DNA of 64,000 nt from positions 11,098,001-11,162,000 of the forward strand of contig NW_027480423.1 of NCBI RefSeq assembly GCF_051401765.1, read 5' to 3'. Of this stretch, positions 25,561-38,360 are shown piece after piece. The DNA comes from Calliopsis andreniformis. Taxonomy: Eukaryota; Arthropoda; Insecta; Hymenoptera; Andrenidae. The first letter of the stretch is position 1. Every line of letters begins with the position of its first letter. The translations under genes and the position numbers were made by a program. Under the pieces are notes generated by a model. The model saw nothing but the letters and a program-made list of their open reading frames with translations, had not been told where the DNA came from and did not search any database.

Positions 25561-27179
25561 AGACAATATAAATACAACAGTTTTCCATCGTATAAAATGA
25601 GTAATTGGAAACAGTGAGAAAGTAATGGTCATTTCTACGTTCCCGGCAACCCAGGTTTCACACTTGGGCGTTGGTTCACCGCATCGAATAGCCACGGCCT
25701 TAGAAGTCAACGCCTGAAGCATAAAATACAAATAAATGCAACAGCCTTTCCATCGTGTAACAGGAATAATTGCAACCCGTGTGAAAGTAATGGTCATTTC
25801 TACGTTCCGGGCAACCTAGGCTTCAGTCTAGGGCGTTGCTCCACCATATCGAATAACTGCGGCCTTAGAAGTAAACGCCAGAAGCTTAAAATACAATATA
25901 AGTACAACAGTTTGTCCAATCGTAGAAAATGAATAATTGCGAACAGTGTGAAAGTAATTGTCGTTTCTACGTTCCGGGCAGCATAGGCTTGACTCTATGG
26001 CGTTGCTCCACCAGATCGAATAGATAGGGCCTTAGAAGTCAACGCCAGAAGCATGAAATACAATATAAATACGACAGTTTTTCCATTGTATAGCGTGAAT
26101 AATTGCAACCATTGTGAAAGTAATGGTCATTTCTACATTCCGGGCACCCTAGGCTTCGGTCCAGGGTGTTGCTCCACCACGTCGAATAGCTACGGCCTTA
26201 GAAGTAAACGCCAGAAGCATAAAATACAATATAAGTACAACACTTTTTCCATCGAATGAAACGATTAATTGCAAACAGTGTGAAAGTAATGGTCATTTCT
26301 ACGTTACGGGCAATCTAGTTTTCACTCTAGGGCGTTGCTTCTCCACATCGAATAGCTATGGCCTTAGAAGTCAACGCCAGAAGCACAAAATACAATATAA
26401 ATACAACAGCTTTTCCATCATATAAAACAAATAATTGCAACAAGTGTGAAAGTAATGGTCATTTCCACGTTCCGGGCAACCTAGGCTTCGCTCTAGGGCG
26501 TTGATCCACCAGTTCGAATAGTTAGGGCCTAAGAAGTCAACGCCAGAAGCACAAAATACAATATATACAACAGTCTTTCCATCGTATAAAATGAATAATT
26601 GCAAACAGTGTGAAAGTAATGGTCATTTCTACGTTCCGGGCAACCTAGGCTTTGCTCTAGGGCGTTGATCCACCAGATCGAATAGTTAGGGCCTAAGAAG
26701 TCAACGCCAGAAGCACAAAATACAATATAAATACAACAGCTTTTTCAACCGTATAAAATGAATAATTGCAACAAGTGTGAAAGTAATGGTCATTTCTACG
26801 TTCCGGGCAACCTAGGCTTCACTCTAGGGCGTTGCTCTACTAGATCGAATAGGTAGGCCCTTAGAAGTCAAAGCCCGAAGCATAAAATACAAAATAAATA
26901 GAACAGTCTTTCAATTCTATAAAACGAATATTTGCAACCAGTGTGAATGTGATGGTCATTTCTACGTTCCGGTCAACCTAGGCTTAACTCTAGGGCGTTG
27001 TTCCAACAGATCAAATAGTTAGGGCCTAAGAAGTCAACGCCAGAAGCATAAAATACAATATAACTACAACAGTTTTTCCATCGTATAAAACGAATAATTG
27101 CAACCAGTGTGAAAGATATGGTCATTTCTACGTTCCGGGCAACCTAGGCTTCACTCTAGGGCGTTGCTCCACCAGATCG

Positions 27180-27275
27180 AATAGTTATGGCCTTAGAAGT
27201 GAACGCCCGAAGCATAAAATACAAGATAAATAGAACAGTTTTTCCATTGTGTAAAACGAACGATTGCAACCGGTG
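27180..27275 (+). repeat. Copy 1 of a short 830-bp-offset duplication
   Basis: Shares AGAAGTGAACGCCCGAAGC, ACAAGATAAATAGAAC, CATTGTGTAAAACG and GCAACCGGTGTGAAA with 28010-28105 (GTAAAACGAA at 27251 and 28081). Confidence 0.75.
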
Positions 27276-28009
27276 TGAAACTTATGATCATTTCTACGTT
27301 CCGTGCAACCTAGGTTTCACTCCACGGCGCTGTTCCACCAGATGGAATAGTTAGGGCCTAAGATGTCAGCACCAGGAGAATAAAAAACAGTATAAATCCA
27401 ACAGTTTTTCCATCGTATAACAGGAGTAATTGCAACAAGTGTGAGTGTAATGGTCATTTCTACGTTCCGGGCAACCTGGGCTTCACTCTAGGGCATTGAT
27501 CCAACACATCTAATAGCTACGGCCTTAGAAGTCAGCGCCTGATGCATAAAATACAATAAAAATTCAACAGTTTTACCATCGTATAAAATGAATAATTGCA
27601 ACAAGTGTGAAAGTTATGGTCATTTCTACGTTCCGGGCAATCCAGGCTTAACTCTAGGGCGTTGCTACACCAGATCGAATAGTTAGAGCCTAAAAAGTTA
27701 GCGCCAGAAGCATAAAATACCATATAAATACTACAGTTTTTCCATCCTATAAAGCGAATAATTGCAACCAGTATGAAAGTTATGGTCATATCTACGTATC
27801 GGGCAACCTAGGCTTCACTCTAGGGCGTTGCTCCACCGGATCGTATAGCTAGGGCCTTAGAAGTCAAAGCCCGAAACATAAAATACAATAAAAATACAAC
27901 AGTTTTTCCATCGTATAACTGGAATAATTGCAGCCAGTGTGAAAGTGATGGTCATTTCTACGTTCCGGGCAACCTAGGCTTCACTCTAGGGAGTTGCTCC
28001 ACCAGATCG

Positions 28010-28105
28010 AATAGTTATGGCCTTAGAAGTGAACGCCCGAAGCTTAAAATACAAGATAAATAGAACAGTTTTTCCATTGTGTAAAACGAACAATTGCAAC
28101 CGGTG
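28010..28105 (+). repeat. Copy 2 of a short 830-bp-offset duplication
   Basis: Partner of 27180-27275, with CTTAAAAT for CATAAAAT and CAATTGC for CGATTGC as differences. Confidence 0.75.
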
Positions 28106-28189
28106 TGAAATATATGATCATTTCTACGATCCGGGCAACATAGGTTTCACTCTTGGACGTTGCTCCACGATATCGAATAGCTAGGGCCT

Positions 28190-29110
28190 AAGAAATCATC
28201 GCCAGATGAATAAAATACAATATAAATACAACAGGTTTTCCATCGTATAACGGGAATAATTGCAACCAGTGTGAAGGTAATGGTCATTTCTGCGTTCCGG
28301 GCAACCTAGGCTTCACTATAGGGCGTTGCTCCATCAGGTCGAATAGATAGGGCCTAAGAAGTCTACGCCAGAAGCACAAAATGCAATATACATACAACAG
28401 TTATCCATGGTATAACAGGAATAATTGCAACCAGTGTGAGGGTAATGGTCATTTCTACGTCCCGGGCAACATAGACTTCACTCTAGGTCGCTGCTCCACC
28501 AGATCGAATAGTTATAGCCTAAGAAGTAAACACCAGGAGCATAACATACAATATAAATGCAACAGCTTTACCATCGTATAACAGGAATAACAGCAACCAG
28601 TGTGAAAGTACTGGTCATTTCTACGTTCCGGGCAACCTAGGCTTCACTATAGGGCGTTGCTCCATCTGGTCGAATAGATAGGGCCTAAGAAGTCTACGCC
28701 AGTAGCACAAAATGCAATATACATACAACGGTTTTGCATGGTATAACAGGAATAATTGCAACCAGTGTGAAAGTAACAGTCATTTCTGCTTTCTGGGCAA
28801 CCTAGGCTTCACTCTAGGGCGTTGCTCCACCACATCGAATAACTACGGCCTTAGAAGTAAACGCCAAAAGCTTAAAAGACAATATAAATACAACAGCATT
28901 TCCATCGTATAAAACGAGTAATTGCAACCAGTGTTAAAGTTATGGTCATATCTACGTTCCGGGCAACCTAGGCTTGACTCTAGGGCGTTGCTCCACCACA
29001 TCGAATAACTACGGCCTTAGAAGTAAACGCCAGAAGCTTAAAATACAATATAAGTACAACAGTTTGTCCAATCGTAGAAAATGTATAATTGCGAACAGTG
29101 TGAAGGTAAT
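28190..29110 (+). repeat. Copy 2 of the 25-kb block
   Basis: Contains the partner of 25030-25560. Its last part, with TTTGTCCAATCGTAG at 29063, also pairs with 25911 at 3152 bp. It lies just left of the orientation switch. Confidence 0.75.
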
Positions 29111-29440
29111 GGTCGTTTCTACATTCCGGGCACCCTAGGTTTCACTCTAGGGCGTTGCTTCAACACATCGAATAGCTACGGCCTTAGAAGTAAACGCCTG
29201 AAGCATACAATACTATATAAATACAACAGCTTTTCCGTCGTATAAAATGAATAATTGCAAACAGTGTGAAAGTAATGGTCGTTTCTACGTTCCGGGCAAC
29301 CTAGGCTTTACTCTTGGGCGTGGCTCCACCACATCGAAACCTACGACCTACGAAGTCAACGCCAGAAGCATAAAATACATTATAAATACAACTGTTTTGC
29401 CCTCGTATAACAGGAATAATTGCAACCTGTGTGAATGTGA

Positions 29441-29467
29441 AGCGTTATTTTTATAATTATTTATTAT
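29441..29467. other. AT-rich linker at the array orientation switch
   Basis: The forward array stops after GTGAATGTGA (29431-29440), about monomer base 25. The reverse array starts at AATTATTCG (29468). The 27 bp between do not align with the monomer at this phase. They contain ATAATTAT at 29453-29460, then TTATT, then ATAATTAT at 29466-29473. ATAATTAT is its own reverse complement, so this is both a direct repeat with a 13-bp period and a potential 8-bp hairpin with a 5-nt loop. The second copy runs into the right arm. This looks like repair-generated filler at a rearrangement breakpoint. Confidence 0.85.
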
Positions 29468-30464
29468 AATTATTCGTTTTATACAATGGAAAGACTGTTC
29501 TGTTTATTTTGTATTTTATGCTTCGGGCTTTGACTTCTAAGGCCCTACCTGTTCGATCTGGTGGAGGAACGCCCTAGAGTTAAACCTAGGTTACCCGGAA
29601 CGTAGAAATGACCAGTAATTTCACAATGTTTGCAATTATTCGTTTTATACGATGGAAAAACTGTAGTACTTATTTTGTATTTGGTGCTTCTGGCGTTGAC
29701 TTCTTAGGCCCTAACTATTCGATCTGGTGGAACAACGCCATAGAGTGAAACGTAGGTTGCCCGGAACATAGAAATGACCATTACATTCACACTGGTTGCA
29801 ATTATTCCTGTTATACGACGGAAAAACTGTTTTATTTTTATTGTATTTTATTCTTCTAGCGTTGATTTCTAAGTGCCTAGCTATTCGATCTGGTGGAGCA
29901 ACGCCCTAGCGTGATGCCTAGGTTGACCGGAACGTAGAAATGACCATAACTTTCATACTGGTAGCAATTATTCGTTATATACAATGGAAAAACTGTTCTA
30001 TTTATTTTGTATTTTATGCTTCTGGCGTTACCTTCTAAGGCCCTAACTCTTCGATCTGGTGGAGCAACGCCCTAGAGTGAAGCCTAGGTTGCCCGGAACG
30101 TAGCAATGACCATTAAGATCACACTGTTTGCAAGTATACATTATATACGATGGAAAAGCTGTTCAATTCAATTTGTATTTTATGCTTCGGGAGTCGACTT
30201 CTAAGGCCCTAACTATTCGGGCTGGTGGAGCAACATCCTAGAGTGAAGCCTGGGCTGCCCGGAACGTAGAAATGACCATCGCTTTCACACTGGTTGCAAT
30301 TATTCCGGTTATACGATGGAAAGACTCTTGTATATTTATTGTATTTTATGCTTGGGCGCTGACTTCTATGGCCCTACCTATTCGATCGGTTGGAGGAACA
30401 CCGTACAGTGAAGCCTAGGTTGCCCGGAACGTGGACATGACCATAATCTTCTCATAGGTTGCAA

Positions 30465-31160
30465 TTATTCGTTTTATACGATGGAAGAACTGTCGTATTT
30501 ATATTGTATTTTATGTTTCTGACGTTGACTTCTAAGGCCGTAGCTATTGGATGTGGTGGAGCAACGCCCTAGAGTGACGCTTAGGTTGCCCGGAACGTAG
30601 AAATGACCATTACTTTCACACTGTTTGCAATTATTCATTTATACGATGGAAAATCTGTTGCATCTTTATTGTATTTTATGCTTCTGGCGTTGACTTCTAA
30701 GCCCCTTACTATTCGATCTGGTGGAGCAACGCCCTAGAGTGAAGCCTAGGTTGCCCGGTACGTAGAAATGACCATTACCTTCACGCTTGTTGCAATTATT
30801 CCTGTTACTCGATGAAAAAGCTGTTGTATTTCTTATTGCGTTTTATGCTTCAGGCGTTGACTTCTAAGGCCGTAGCTATTCGATGTGGCGGAGCAACGCC
30901 CTTGAGTGAAGCCTAGGTTGGCCGGAACGTAGAAATGACCATAACTTTCACACTGGTTGCAATTATTCGCCTTATGCGATGGAAAAACTGTTGTATTTAT
31001 ATTGTATATTATGCTTCTGGAGTTGACTTCTTAGGTCCTAACTATTCGATCTGGTGGAGCAACGCCCTAGAGTGAAGCCTAGGGTGCCCGGAACGTAGAA
31101 ATGAACATTACTTTCACACGGGTTTCAATTATCCGTTTTATACGACGGAAAAACTGTTGT
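30465..31160 (-). repeat. Copy 1 of a 2695-bp-offset duplication
   Basis: Matches 33160-33850. GACGCTTAGG lies at 30576 and 33271, an offset of 16 x 166 + 39, because the 39-bp insertion at about 31306 lies between them. Other shared words are GAAGAACTGTCG, GCTATTGGATGTGG, GATGAAAAAGC and GTGGCGGAGCAACGCCC. Confidence 0.82.
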
Positions 31161-31266
31161 ATTTAGTTTGTATTTGATGTTTCTGGCGTTGACTTCTTAG
31201 GCCCTACCTATTCGATCTGGTCGTGCAACGCCATATAGTGAAAGGCAGGTAGCCCGGAACGTAGAA

Positions 31267-31344
31267 ATCTCCATTACATTCACACTGGTTGCAATTATTC
31301 CTGTTATGACCATTACTTTCACACTGTTTGCAATTATTCATTTT
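31267..31344 (-). repeat. 39-bp partial-monomer duplication (event 1)
   Basis: The monomer segment beginning CCATTAC occurs at 31271 and again at 31310, joined through CCTGTTATGACC, so CCTGTTATACG is cut after ...TTAT and followed by a new GACCATTACTTTCACAC. The local unit is about 205 bp, equivalent to a dimer that lost about 127 bp. Confidence 0.88.
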
Positions 31345-33159
31345 ATACGATGGAAAAGCTGTTGTATTTATATTGTATTTAATGCTTCTGCCGTTGACTT
31401 CTAAGTCCGTAACAATTAGATGTGGTGGAGCAACACCCTAGAGTGATGCCTAGGTTGCCCGGAAAGTAGAAATGACCATAACTTTCATACTGGTTGCAAT
31501 TATTCGTTTTATACGATGAAAAAACTGTTGTATTTATTATGTATTTGGTGCTTCTGGCGTTGACTTCTTAGGCCATAACTATTCCATCTGGTGGAGCAAC
31601 GCCATAGAGTGAAACGTAGGTTGCCCGGAACGTAGAAATGACCATTATATTCACACGAGTTGCAATTATTCCTGCTATACGATGGAAAAACTGTTGTATT
31701 TTTATTGTATTTTACGCTCCTGGCGTTGAATTCTAAGTCCCTAGCTATTCGATCTGGTGGAGGAACGCCCTATAGTGAAGCCCAGGTTGCGCGGAAGGTA
31801 GAAATGACCATTACTTTCACAATGTTTGCAATTATTCATTTTGTACGATGGAAAAGCTGTTGTATTTATATTGTATTTAATGCTTCTGGCGTTGAATTCT
31901 AATGCCGTAGCTATTCGGTGTGGTGGAGCAACGCCCTAGAGTGATGCCTAGGGTGCCCGGAAAGTAGAAATGACCATTACTTTCAAACTGGTTGCAATTA
32001 TTTGTTTTATACGATGGAAAAACAGTTGTATTTATTTTGTATTTGGTGCTTCTGGCGTTGACTTTTTAGGCCCTAACTATTCGTTCTGGTGGAGCAACGC
32101 CATAGAGTGAAGCCTAGGTTGCCCGGAACGTAGAAATTAACATAACTTTCACACTGGTTGCAATTGTTCGTTTTATACAATGGAAAACTGTTATATTTTT
32201 ACTGTATTTTATGCTTCTGGTGTTGACTTCTAAGGCCCTAACTATTCGATCTGGCGGAGCAACGCCCTAGAGTGAAGCCTAGGTTGCCCTAAACGTAGAA
32301 ATGACCGTCACTTTCACACTGGTTGCAATTGTTCCTGTCATACGATGGACAAACTGTTGCATTTTTATTGTACTTTATGCTTCTGGCGTTGACTTCTAAG
32401 GCCCTAGCTATTCGATCTGGTGGAGCAACACCCTAGAGGGAAGCCTAGGTTGCCCGGAACGTAGGAATGACCATAACATTCACACTGGTTGCAATTATTC
32501 CTGTTATACGATGGAAGGACTGTTGTATTTTTATAGTATTTTATGCTTCTTGGCGTTGACTCCTTGGGTCCAAACAATTCGATCTGGTGGACCAACGCCC
32601 CAGACTGAAGCCTAGGTTGCACGGAACGTAGAAATGCCCATTACTTTCACACTGGTTGCAATAATTCCTGGTATACGATGGAAGAACTGTTGTATTTTTA
32701 TTGTATTTTTTGCTTCTGGCGTTGACCTCCGAGTCCTTAGCTATTCGATCTGGTGGAACAACGCCCTAGGGCGAAGCATAGGTTGCCCGGAACGTAGAAA
32801 TGTCCATTACTTTCAAACTGGTTGCAATTACTCGTTTTATACGATGAAAAAAATGTTGTACTTATATCGTACTTTATGCTTCTGGTGTTGACTTCTTAGG
32901 CCCTAACTATTCGATCTGGTGGAGCAACGCCCTAGAATGAAGCCTAGGTTACCCCGAACGTAGAAATGTCCAGTACTTTCACAATGGTTGCAATTATTCC
33001 TGTTATACGATGGAAAAACTGTTGTACTTATATCGTATTTTATGCTTCCGGCGTTGACTTCTTAGGCCCTAACTATTCGATCTGGTGGCACAACGCATTA
33101 GAGTGCAGCCTAGTTTGCCCGGATCGTAGAAATGACCATAACTTTCACACTGGTTGCAA

Positions 33160-33850
33160 TTATTCGTTTTATACAATGGAAGAACTGTCGTATTTATATT
33201 GTATTTTATGTTTCTGGCGTTGACTTCTAAGCCCGTAGCTATTGGATGTGGTGGAGCAACGCCCTAGAGTGACGCTTAGGTTGCCCGGAACGTAGAAATG
33301 ACCATTACTTTCACACTGTTTGCAATTATTCATTTTATACGATGGAAAAGCTGTTGCATCTTTATTGTATTTTATGCTTCTGGTGTTGACTTCTAAGCCC
33401 CTTACTATTCGATCTGGTGGAGCAGCGCCCTAGAGTGAAGCCTAGGTTGCCCGGTACGTAGAAATGACCATTACCTTCACGCTTGTTGCAATTATTCCTG
33501 TTACTCGATGAAAAAGCCGTTGTATTTCTTATTGCGTTTTATGCTTCAGGCTTTGACTTCTAAGGCCGTAGCTATTCGATGTGGCGGAGCAACGCCCTTG
33601 AGTGAAGCCTAGGTTGGCCGGAACGTAGAAATGGCCATTAATTTCACACTGGTTGCAATTATTCGCCTTATGTGATGGAAAAACTGTTGTATTTATATTG
33701 TATATTATGCTTCTGGAGTTGACTTCTTAGGTCCTAACTATTCGATCTGGTGGAGCAACGCCCTAGAGTGAAGCGTAGGGTGCCCGGAACGTAGAAATGA
33801 ACATTACTTTCACACTGGTTGCAATTATTCATTTTATACGATGGAAAAGC
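33160..33850 (-). repeat. Copy 2 of a 2695-bp-offset duplication
   Basis: Partner of 30465-31160. It continues into a monomer resembling 31.83 kb at about 1993 bp (TAATGCTTCTGGCG, AATTCTAATGCCGTAGC). Confidence 0.8.
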
Positions 33851-35411
33851 TGTTGTATTTATATTGTATTTAATGCTTCTGGCGTTGAATTCTAATGCCG
33901 TAGCAATTCGGTGTGGTGGAGCAACGCCCTAGAGTGAAGCCTAGGGTGCCCGGAGAGTAGAGATGACCATTACTTTCACACTGGTTGCTATTATTCGTTT
34001 TATACGATGGAAAAACAGTTGTATTTATTTTGTGTTTGGTGCTTCTGGCGTTGACTTCTTAGGCCCTAACTATTCGATCTGGTGGAGCAACGCCATAGAG
34101 TGAAGCCTAGGTTGCCCGGAACGTAAAAATTAACATAACTTTCACACTGGTTGCAATTATTCATTTTATACAATGGAAAACTGTTCTATTTAATTTGTAT
34201 TTTATGCTTCTGGCGTTGCCTTCTAAGGTCCTAGCTATTCGATCTCGTGAGGCAACGTTCAAGAGTGAAGCGTATGTTGCCCGAAACGTAGAAATGACCA
34301 TTACCTTCACACTGGTTGTAGTTATTCCTGTTATACGATGGTAAAACTGTTGCATCTCTATTGTATTTTATGTTTCGTGCGCTGACTTCTATGGCGCTAA
34401 CTATTCGATCTAGAGAAGCGACGCCCTAGAGTGAAGCCTAAGTTGCCCGGAACGTAGAAATGACCATACCTTTCACTCTGGTTGCAACTATTCCTGTTAT
34501 ACGATGGAAAAGGTGTTGTATTTATATTGTATTTTATGCTTCTGGCGCTGAATTCTCAGGCCCTAACTATTCAATCTGGCGGAGCAACGCCCTAGAGTGA
34601 AGCCTAGGTTGCCCGAAACGTAGAAATGACCATCACTTTCACACTGGCTGCAATTGTTCCTGTTATACGATGGACAAACTGTTGCATTTTTATTGTATTT
34701 TATGCTTCTGGCGCTGAATTCTCAGGCCCTAACTATTCGATCTGGCGGAGCAACACCCTAGAGTGAAGCCTAGGTTGCCCGAAACGTAGAAATGACCATC
34801 ACTTTCACACTGGTTGCAATTGTTCCTGTTATACGATGGAAAAGGTGTTGTATTTATATTGTATTTTATGCTTCTGGCGTTGAATTCTAAGTCCCTAACT
34901 ATTTGATCTGGTGAAGCAACTCCCTAGAGCGAAGCCTAGGTTGCCCGGGGCGTAGTAATTACCATTACTTTCACACTGCTTGCAATTATTCCTGTTATAC
35001 GATGGAAAAACTGTTGCATCTTTATTGTATTTTACGTCTCGGGCGCTGACTTCTAAGGCCCTAACTATTGGATCTGGTGGAGCTACGCCCTAGAGTGAAG
35101 ACTAGGTTGCCCGGAACGTAGAAATGACCGTACCTTTCACTCTGGTTACAATATATTCCTGTTACACGATGGAAAAACTGTAGTACTTTTATTGTATTTT
35201 ATGCTTTGGGCGTTGACTTCTAAGGCCCTCGTTATTCGATCTGGTGGAGCAACGCCGTAGAGTGACGACTAGGTTCCCCGGAACGTAGAAATGACCATTA
35301 CTGTCACAATGTTTGCAATTATTCATTTTATACGATGGAAAAACTGTTGTACTTATATTGTATTTTATTCTTCTGGCGTTGACTTCTTAGGCCCTAACTA
35401 TTCGATCTGGT

Positions 35412-35660
35412 GGAACAACGGCCTAGAGTGAAGCCTAGGTTGCCCGGAACGTAGCAATGACCATTACGATCACACTGTTTGCAAATATACATTATATACG
35501 ATGGAAAAGCTGTTGTACTTATATTGTATTTTATTCTTCTGGCGTTGATTTCTAAGTCCCTAGCTATTCGATCTGGTGGAGCAACGCCCTAAAGTTAAAC
35601 CTAGGTTACCCGGAACGTAGAAATGACCAGTACTTTCACAATGTTTGCAATTATTCATTT
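35412..35660 (-). repeat. Copy 1 of a 4520-bp-offset duplication
   Basis: Matches 39932-40180 (CAGTACTTTCACAATG at 35628 and 40148). The offset is 27 x 166 + 38, the extra 38 bp coming from the length-variant monomer at 38.3 kb. Shared variants are AACAACGGCCTAG, GTAGCAATGACC, TTACGATCACACTG, GCAAATATACATTATATACG and CTAAAGTTAAACC. Confidence 0.85.
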
Positions 35661-38278
35661 AACATGATGGAAAAACAGTTGTACTTATATTGTATTTTAT
35701 TCTTCGGGCGTTGACTTCTTAGGCCCTAACTACTCGATCTGGTGGAACAACGCCCTAGAGGGAAGCCTAGGTTGCCCGGGACGTAGCAATGACCATTACC
35801 TTCACACTGGTTGCAATTATTCCTGTTATACGATGGAAAAACTGTTCTATTTATTTTGTATTTTATGCTTCGGGCGTCGACTTCTAAGGCCTTAACTATT
35901 CGGGCTGGTGGAGCAACATCCTAGAGTTTAACCTAGGTTACCCGGAACGTAGAAATGACCAGTACTTTCACACTGTTAGCAGTTATTCCTGTTATACGAT
36001 ATAAAGACTGTTGCATCTTTATTGTGTTTTATGCTTCTGCCGTTGACTGCTAAGGCCCTAGCCTTTCGATATGATGGAGCAACGCCCTAGAGTGAAGCCC
36101 AGGTGGCTCGGAATGTTGAAGTGTCCATAACTTTCATACTGGTTGCAATTATTCGTTTCATACGATGGAAAAACTGTTGTATTTATATTGCATTTTATGC
36201 TTCGGGCGTTGACTTCTAAGGTCCGAACCATTCAATCTGTTGGAGCAAGGCCCAAGGGTGAAGCCTAGGTTGCCCGGAAAGTAGAAATGACCATAACTTT
36301 CATACCGGTTGCAATTAATCCTGTTATACGATGGAAAAACTGTTGTATTTTTATTGCATTTGATGCTTCGGGCGTTGACTTCTAAGGCCCTAACTATTCA
36401 ATCTGTTGGAGCAACGCCCTAGGGTGAAGCCTAGGTTGCCCGGAAAGTAGAAATGACCATAACTTTCATACTGGTTGCAATTATTCGTTTTATACGATGG
36501 AAAAACTGTTGTATTTATATTGTATTTTATGCTTCAGGCGTTGACTTCTAAGGCCGTAGCTATTCGATGTGGTGGAGCAACACCCTACAGTGAAGCCTAG
36601 GTTGCCCGGAACGTGGAAATGACCATAACCTTCACACAGGTTGCAATTATTCGTTTTATACGATGGAAAGACTGTTGCATTTATTTTGTAGTTTATGCTT
36701 CTGGCGTTGACTTTTAAGGCCCTAACTCTTCGATCTGGTGTAGCAACGCCTCAGAGTTAAGTCTTGGATGCCCGAAACGCCGAAATGATCATTACCTTCG
36801 CACTGGTTGCAGTGATCCATGCTATACAATGGAAAAACTGTTGTATTTATATTGTATTTTGTGCTTCAGGCGTTGACTTCTAGGGCCGTAACTATTCAAT
36901 CTGTTGGAGCAACGCCCTAGGGTGAAACCTAGGTTGCCCGGACAAGAGAAATGACCATAACTTTCATACTGGTTGCAGCTATTCGTTTTATACGATGGAA
37001 AAACTGTTGTATTTATATTGTATTTTATGCTTCTGCCGTTGAATTCTAAGGCTCTAACTATTCGATCTGGTGGAACAACACCCTAAGGTGAAGCCTAGGT
37101 TGCCCGGAAAGAAGAAATGACCATAACTATCATACTGGTTGCAATTATTCATTTTATATGATGGAAAAACTGTTGTACTTGTATTGTATTTTATTCTTCT
37201 GGCGTTGACTTCTTAGGCCCTAACTATTCGATCTGGTGGAACAACGTCCAAGAGTGAAGCGTATGTTGCCCGAAGCGTAGGAATGACCATTACTTTCACA
37301 CTGGTTGCAATTATTCTTTTTATACGATGGAAAAACTGTTGTATTTTTACTGTATCTTATGCGTCTGGAGTTGTTTTCTAATTCCCTAGCTATTCGACCT
37401 GGTGGTGCAACGCCCTATTGCGAATCCTAGGTTGCACGGAACGTAGAAATGCCCATTACTTTCACACTGGTTGCAATTATTCCTGTTATACGATGGAACA
37501 ACTGTTGTATTTTTATTATATTCTATGCTTCTGGCGCTGACGTCTAAGTCCCTAGCTATTGGATCTGGTGGAGCAACACCCTAGAGCGAAACCTAGGATG
37601 CCCGGGACGTAGAAATGACCATTACCTTCACACTGGTTGCAATTATTCCTGTTATACGATTGAAGGACTGTTGTATTTTTATAGTATTTTATGCTTCTGT
37701 CGTTGACTACTTAGGCCCTAGCTATTCGATCTGGTGGAACAACGCAGTAGAGTGAAGCCTAGGTTGCACGGAACGTAGAAATGACCATAACTTTCACACT
37801 GGTTGCAATTATTCGCCTTATGCAATGGAAAAACTGTTGTATTTATATTGTATTTTATGCTTCTGGAGTTGACTTCTTAGGTCCTAACTATTCGATCTGG
37901 TGGAGCAACGCCCTAGGGTGAAACCTAGGTTGCTCGGAATGTAGAAATGACCATAACTTTCACACTGGTTGCAATTATTCGTTTTATACGATGGAAAAAC
38001 TGCTGCATCTTTACTGTGTTTTATGCTTCTGGCGTTGACTTCTAAGGCCCTAATTATTCGATCTGGTGGAGCAACGCCCTTGCGTGAAGCCTAGGTTGCC
38101 CGGAACGTCGAAATGGCCATAACTTTCATACTGGTAGCAATTATTCGTTTTATACGATGGAAGAACTGTTATATTTATATTGTATTTTATACTTCTGGTG
38201 TTGACTTCTAAGGCCCTAACTATTCGATCTGGTGGAGCAACGCCCTAGAGTGAAGCCTAGGTTGCCCGGAACGTAGAA

Positions 38279-38360
38279 ATGACCATTACATTCACACTGG
38301 TGGCTATTATTCCTTTTATGACCATTACTTTCACATTGTTTGCATTATCCATTTTATACG
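38279..38360 (-). repeat. 39-bp partial-monomer duplication (event 2, same junction)
   Basis: CCATTAC lies at 38283 and CCATTACTTTC at 38322, with the same ...TTTTATGACCATTACTTTCACA junction as at 31.3 kb. A 1-bp loss in TTTGCATTATCC gives a net gain of 38 bp. Both are followed by a similar unit with TAAGTCCGTAACAATTAG, so they are copies of one event. Confidence 0.88.

Larger units (their letters stand above)
1..29440 (+). repeat. Left arm: 166-bp satellite array, forward orientation
   Basis: About 177 head-to-tail copies of a 166-bp monomer. Landmarks recur every 166 bp: AATAATTGCA, GGTCATTTCTACG, GGCAACCTAGGCTTCAC, CACCAGATCGAATAG, GAAGTCAACGCC and TTTTTCCATCGTATAA, in that order. The window begins at about monomer base 9. 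Copies differ by scattered substitutions and rare 1-2 bp indels. I found one large internal deletion (near 1808-1856) and no foreign insertion. Nothing in this stretch resembles a gene, and open frames break at different places in different copies. The region 8.9-22.1 kb is much more homogeneous than 1-8.8 kb and 22.1-29.4 kb. Family name and host are unknown to me. Confidence 0.97.

Noticed and set aside
29200..29700. Perfect large palindrome (hairpin end or fold-back inverted duplication)
   Set aside because: Monomers on the two sides of the switch differ at many sites when one is reverse-complemented, no more alike than any two monomers. Only the array direction is inverted.
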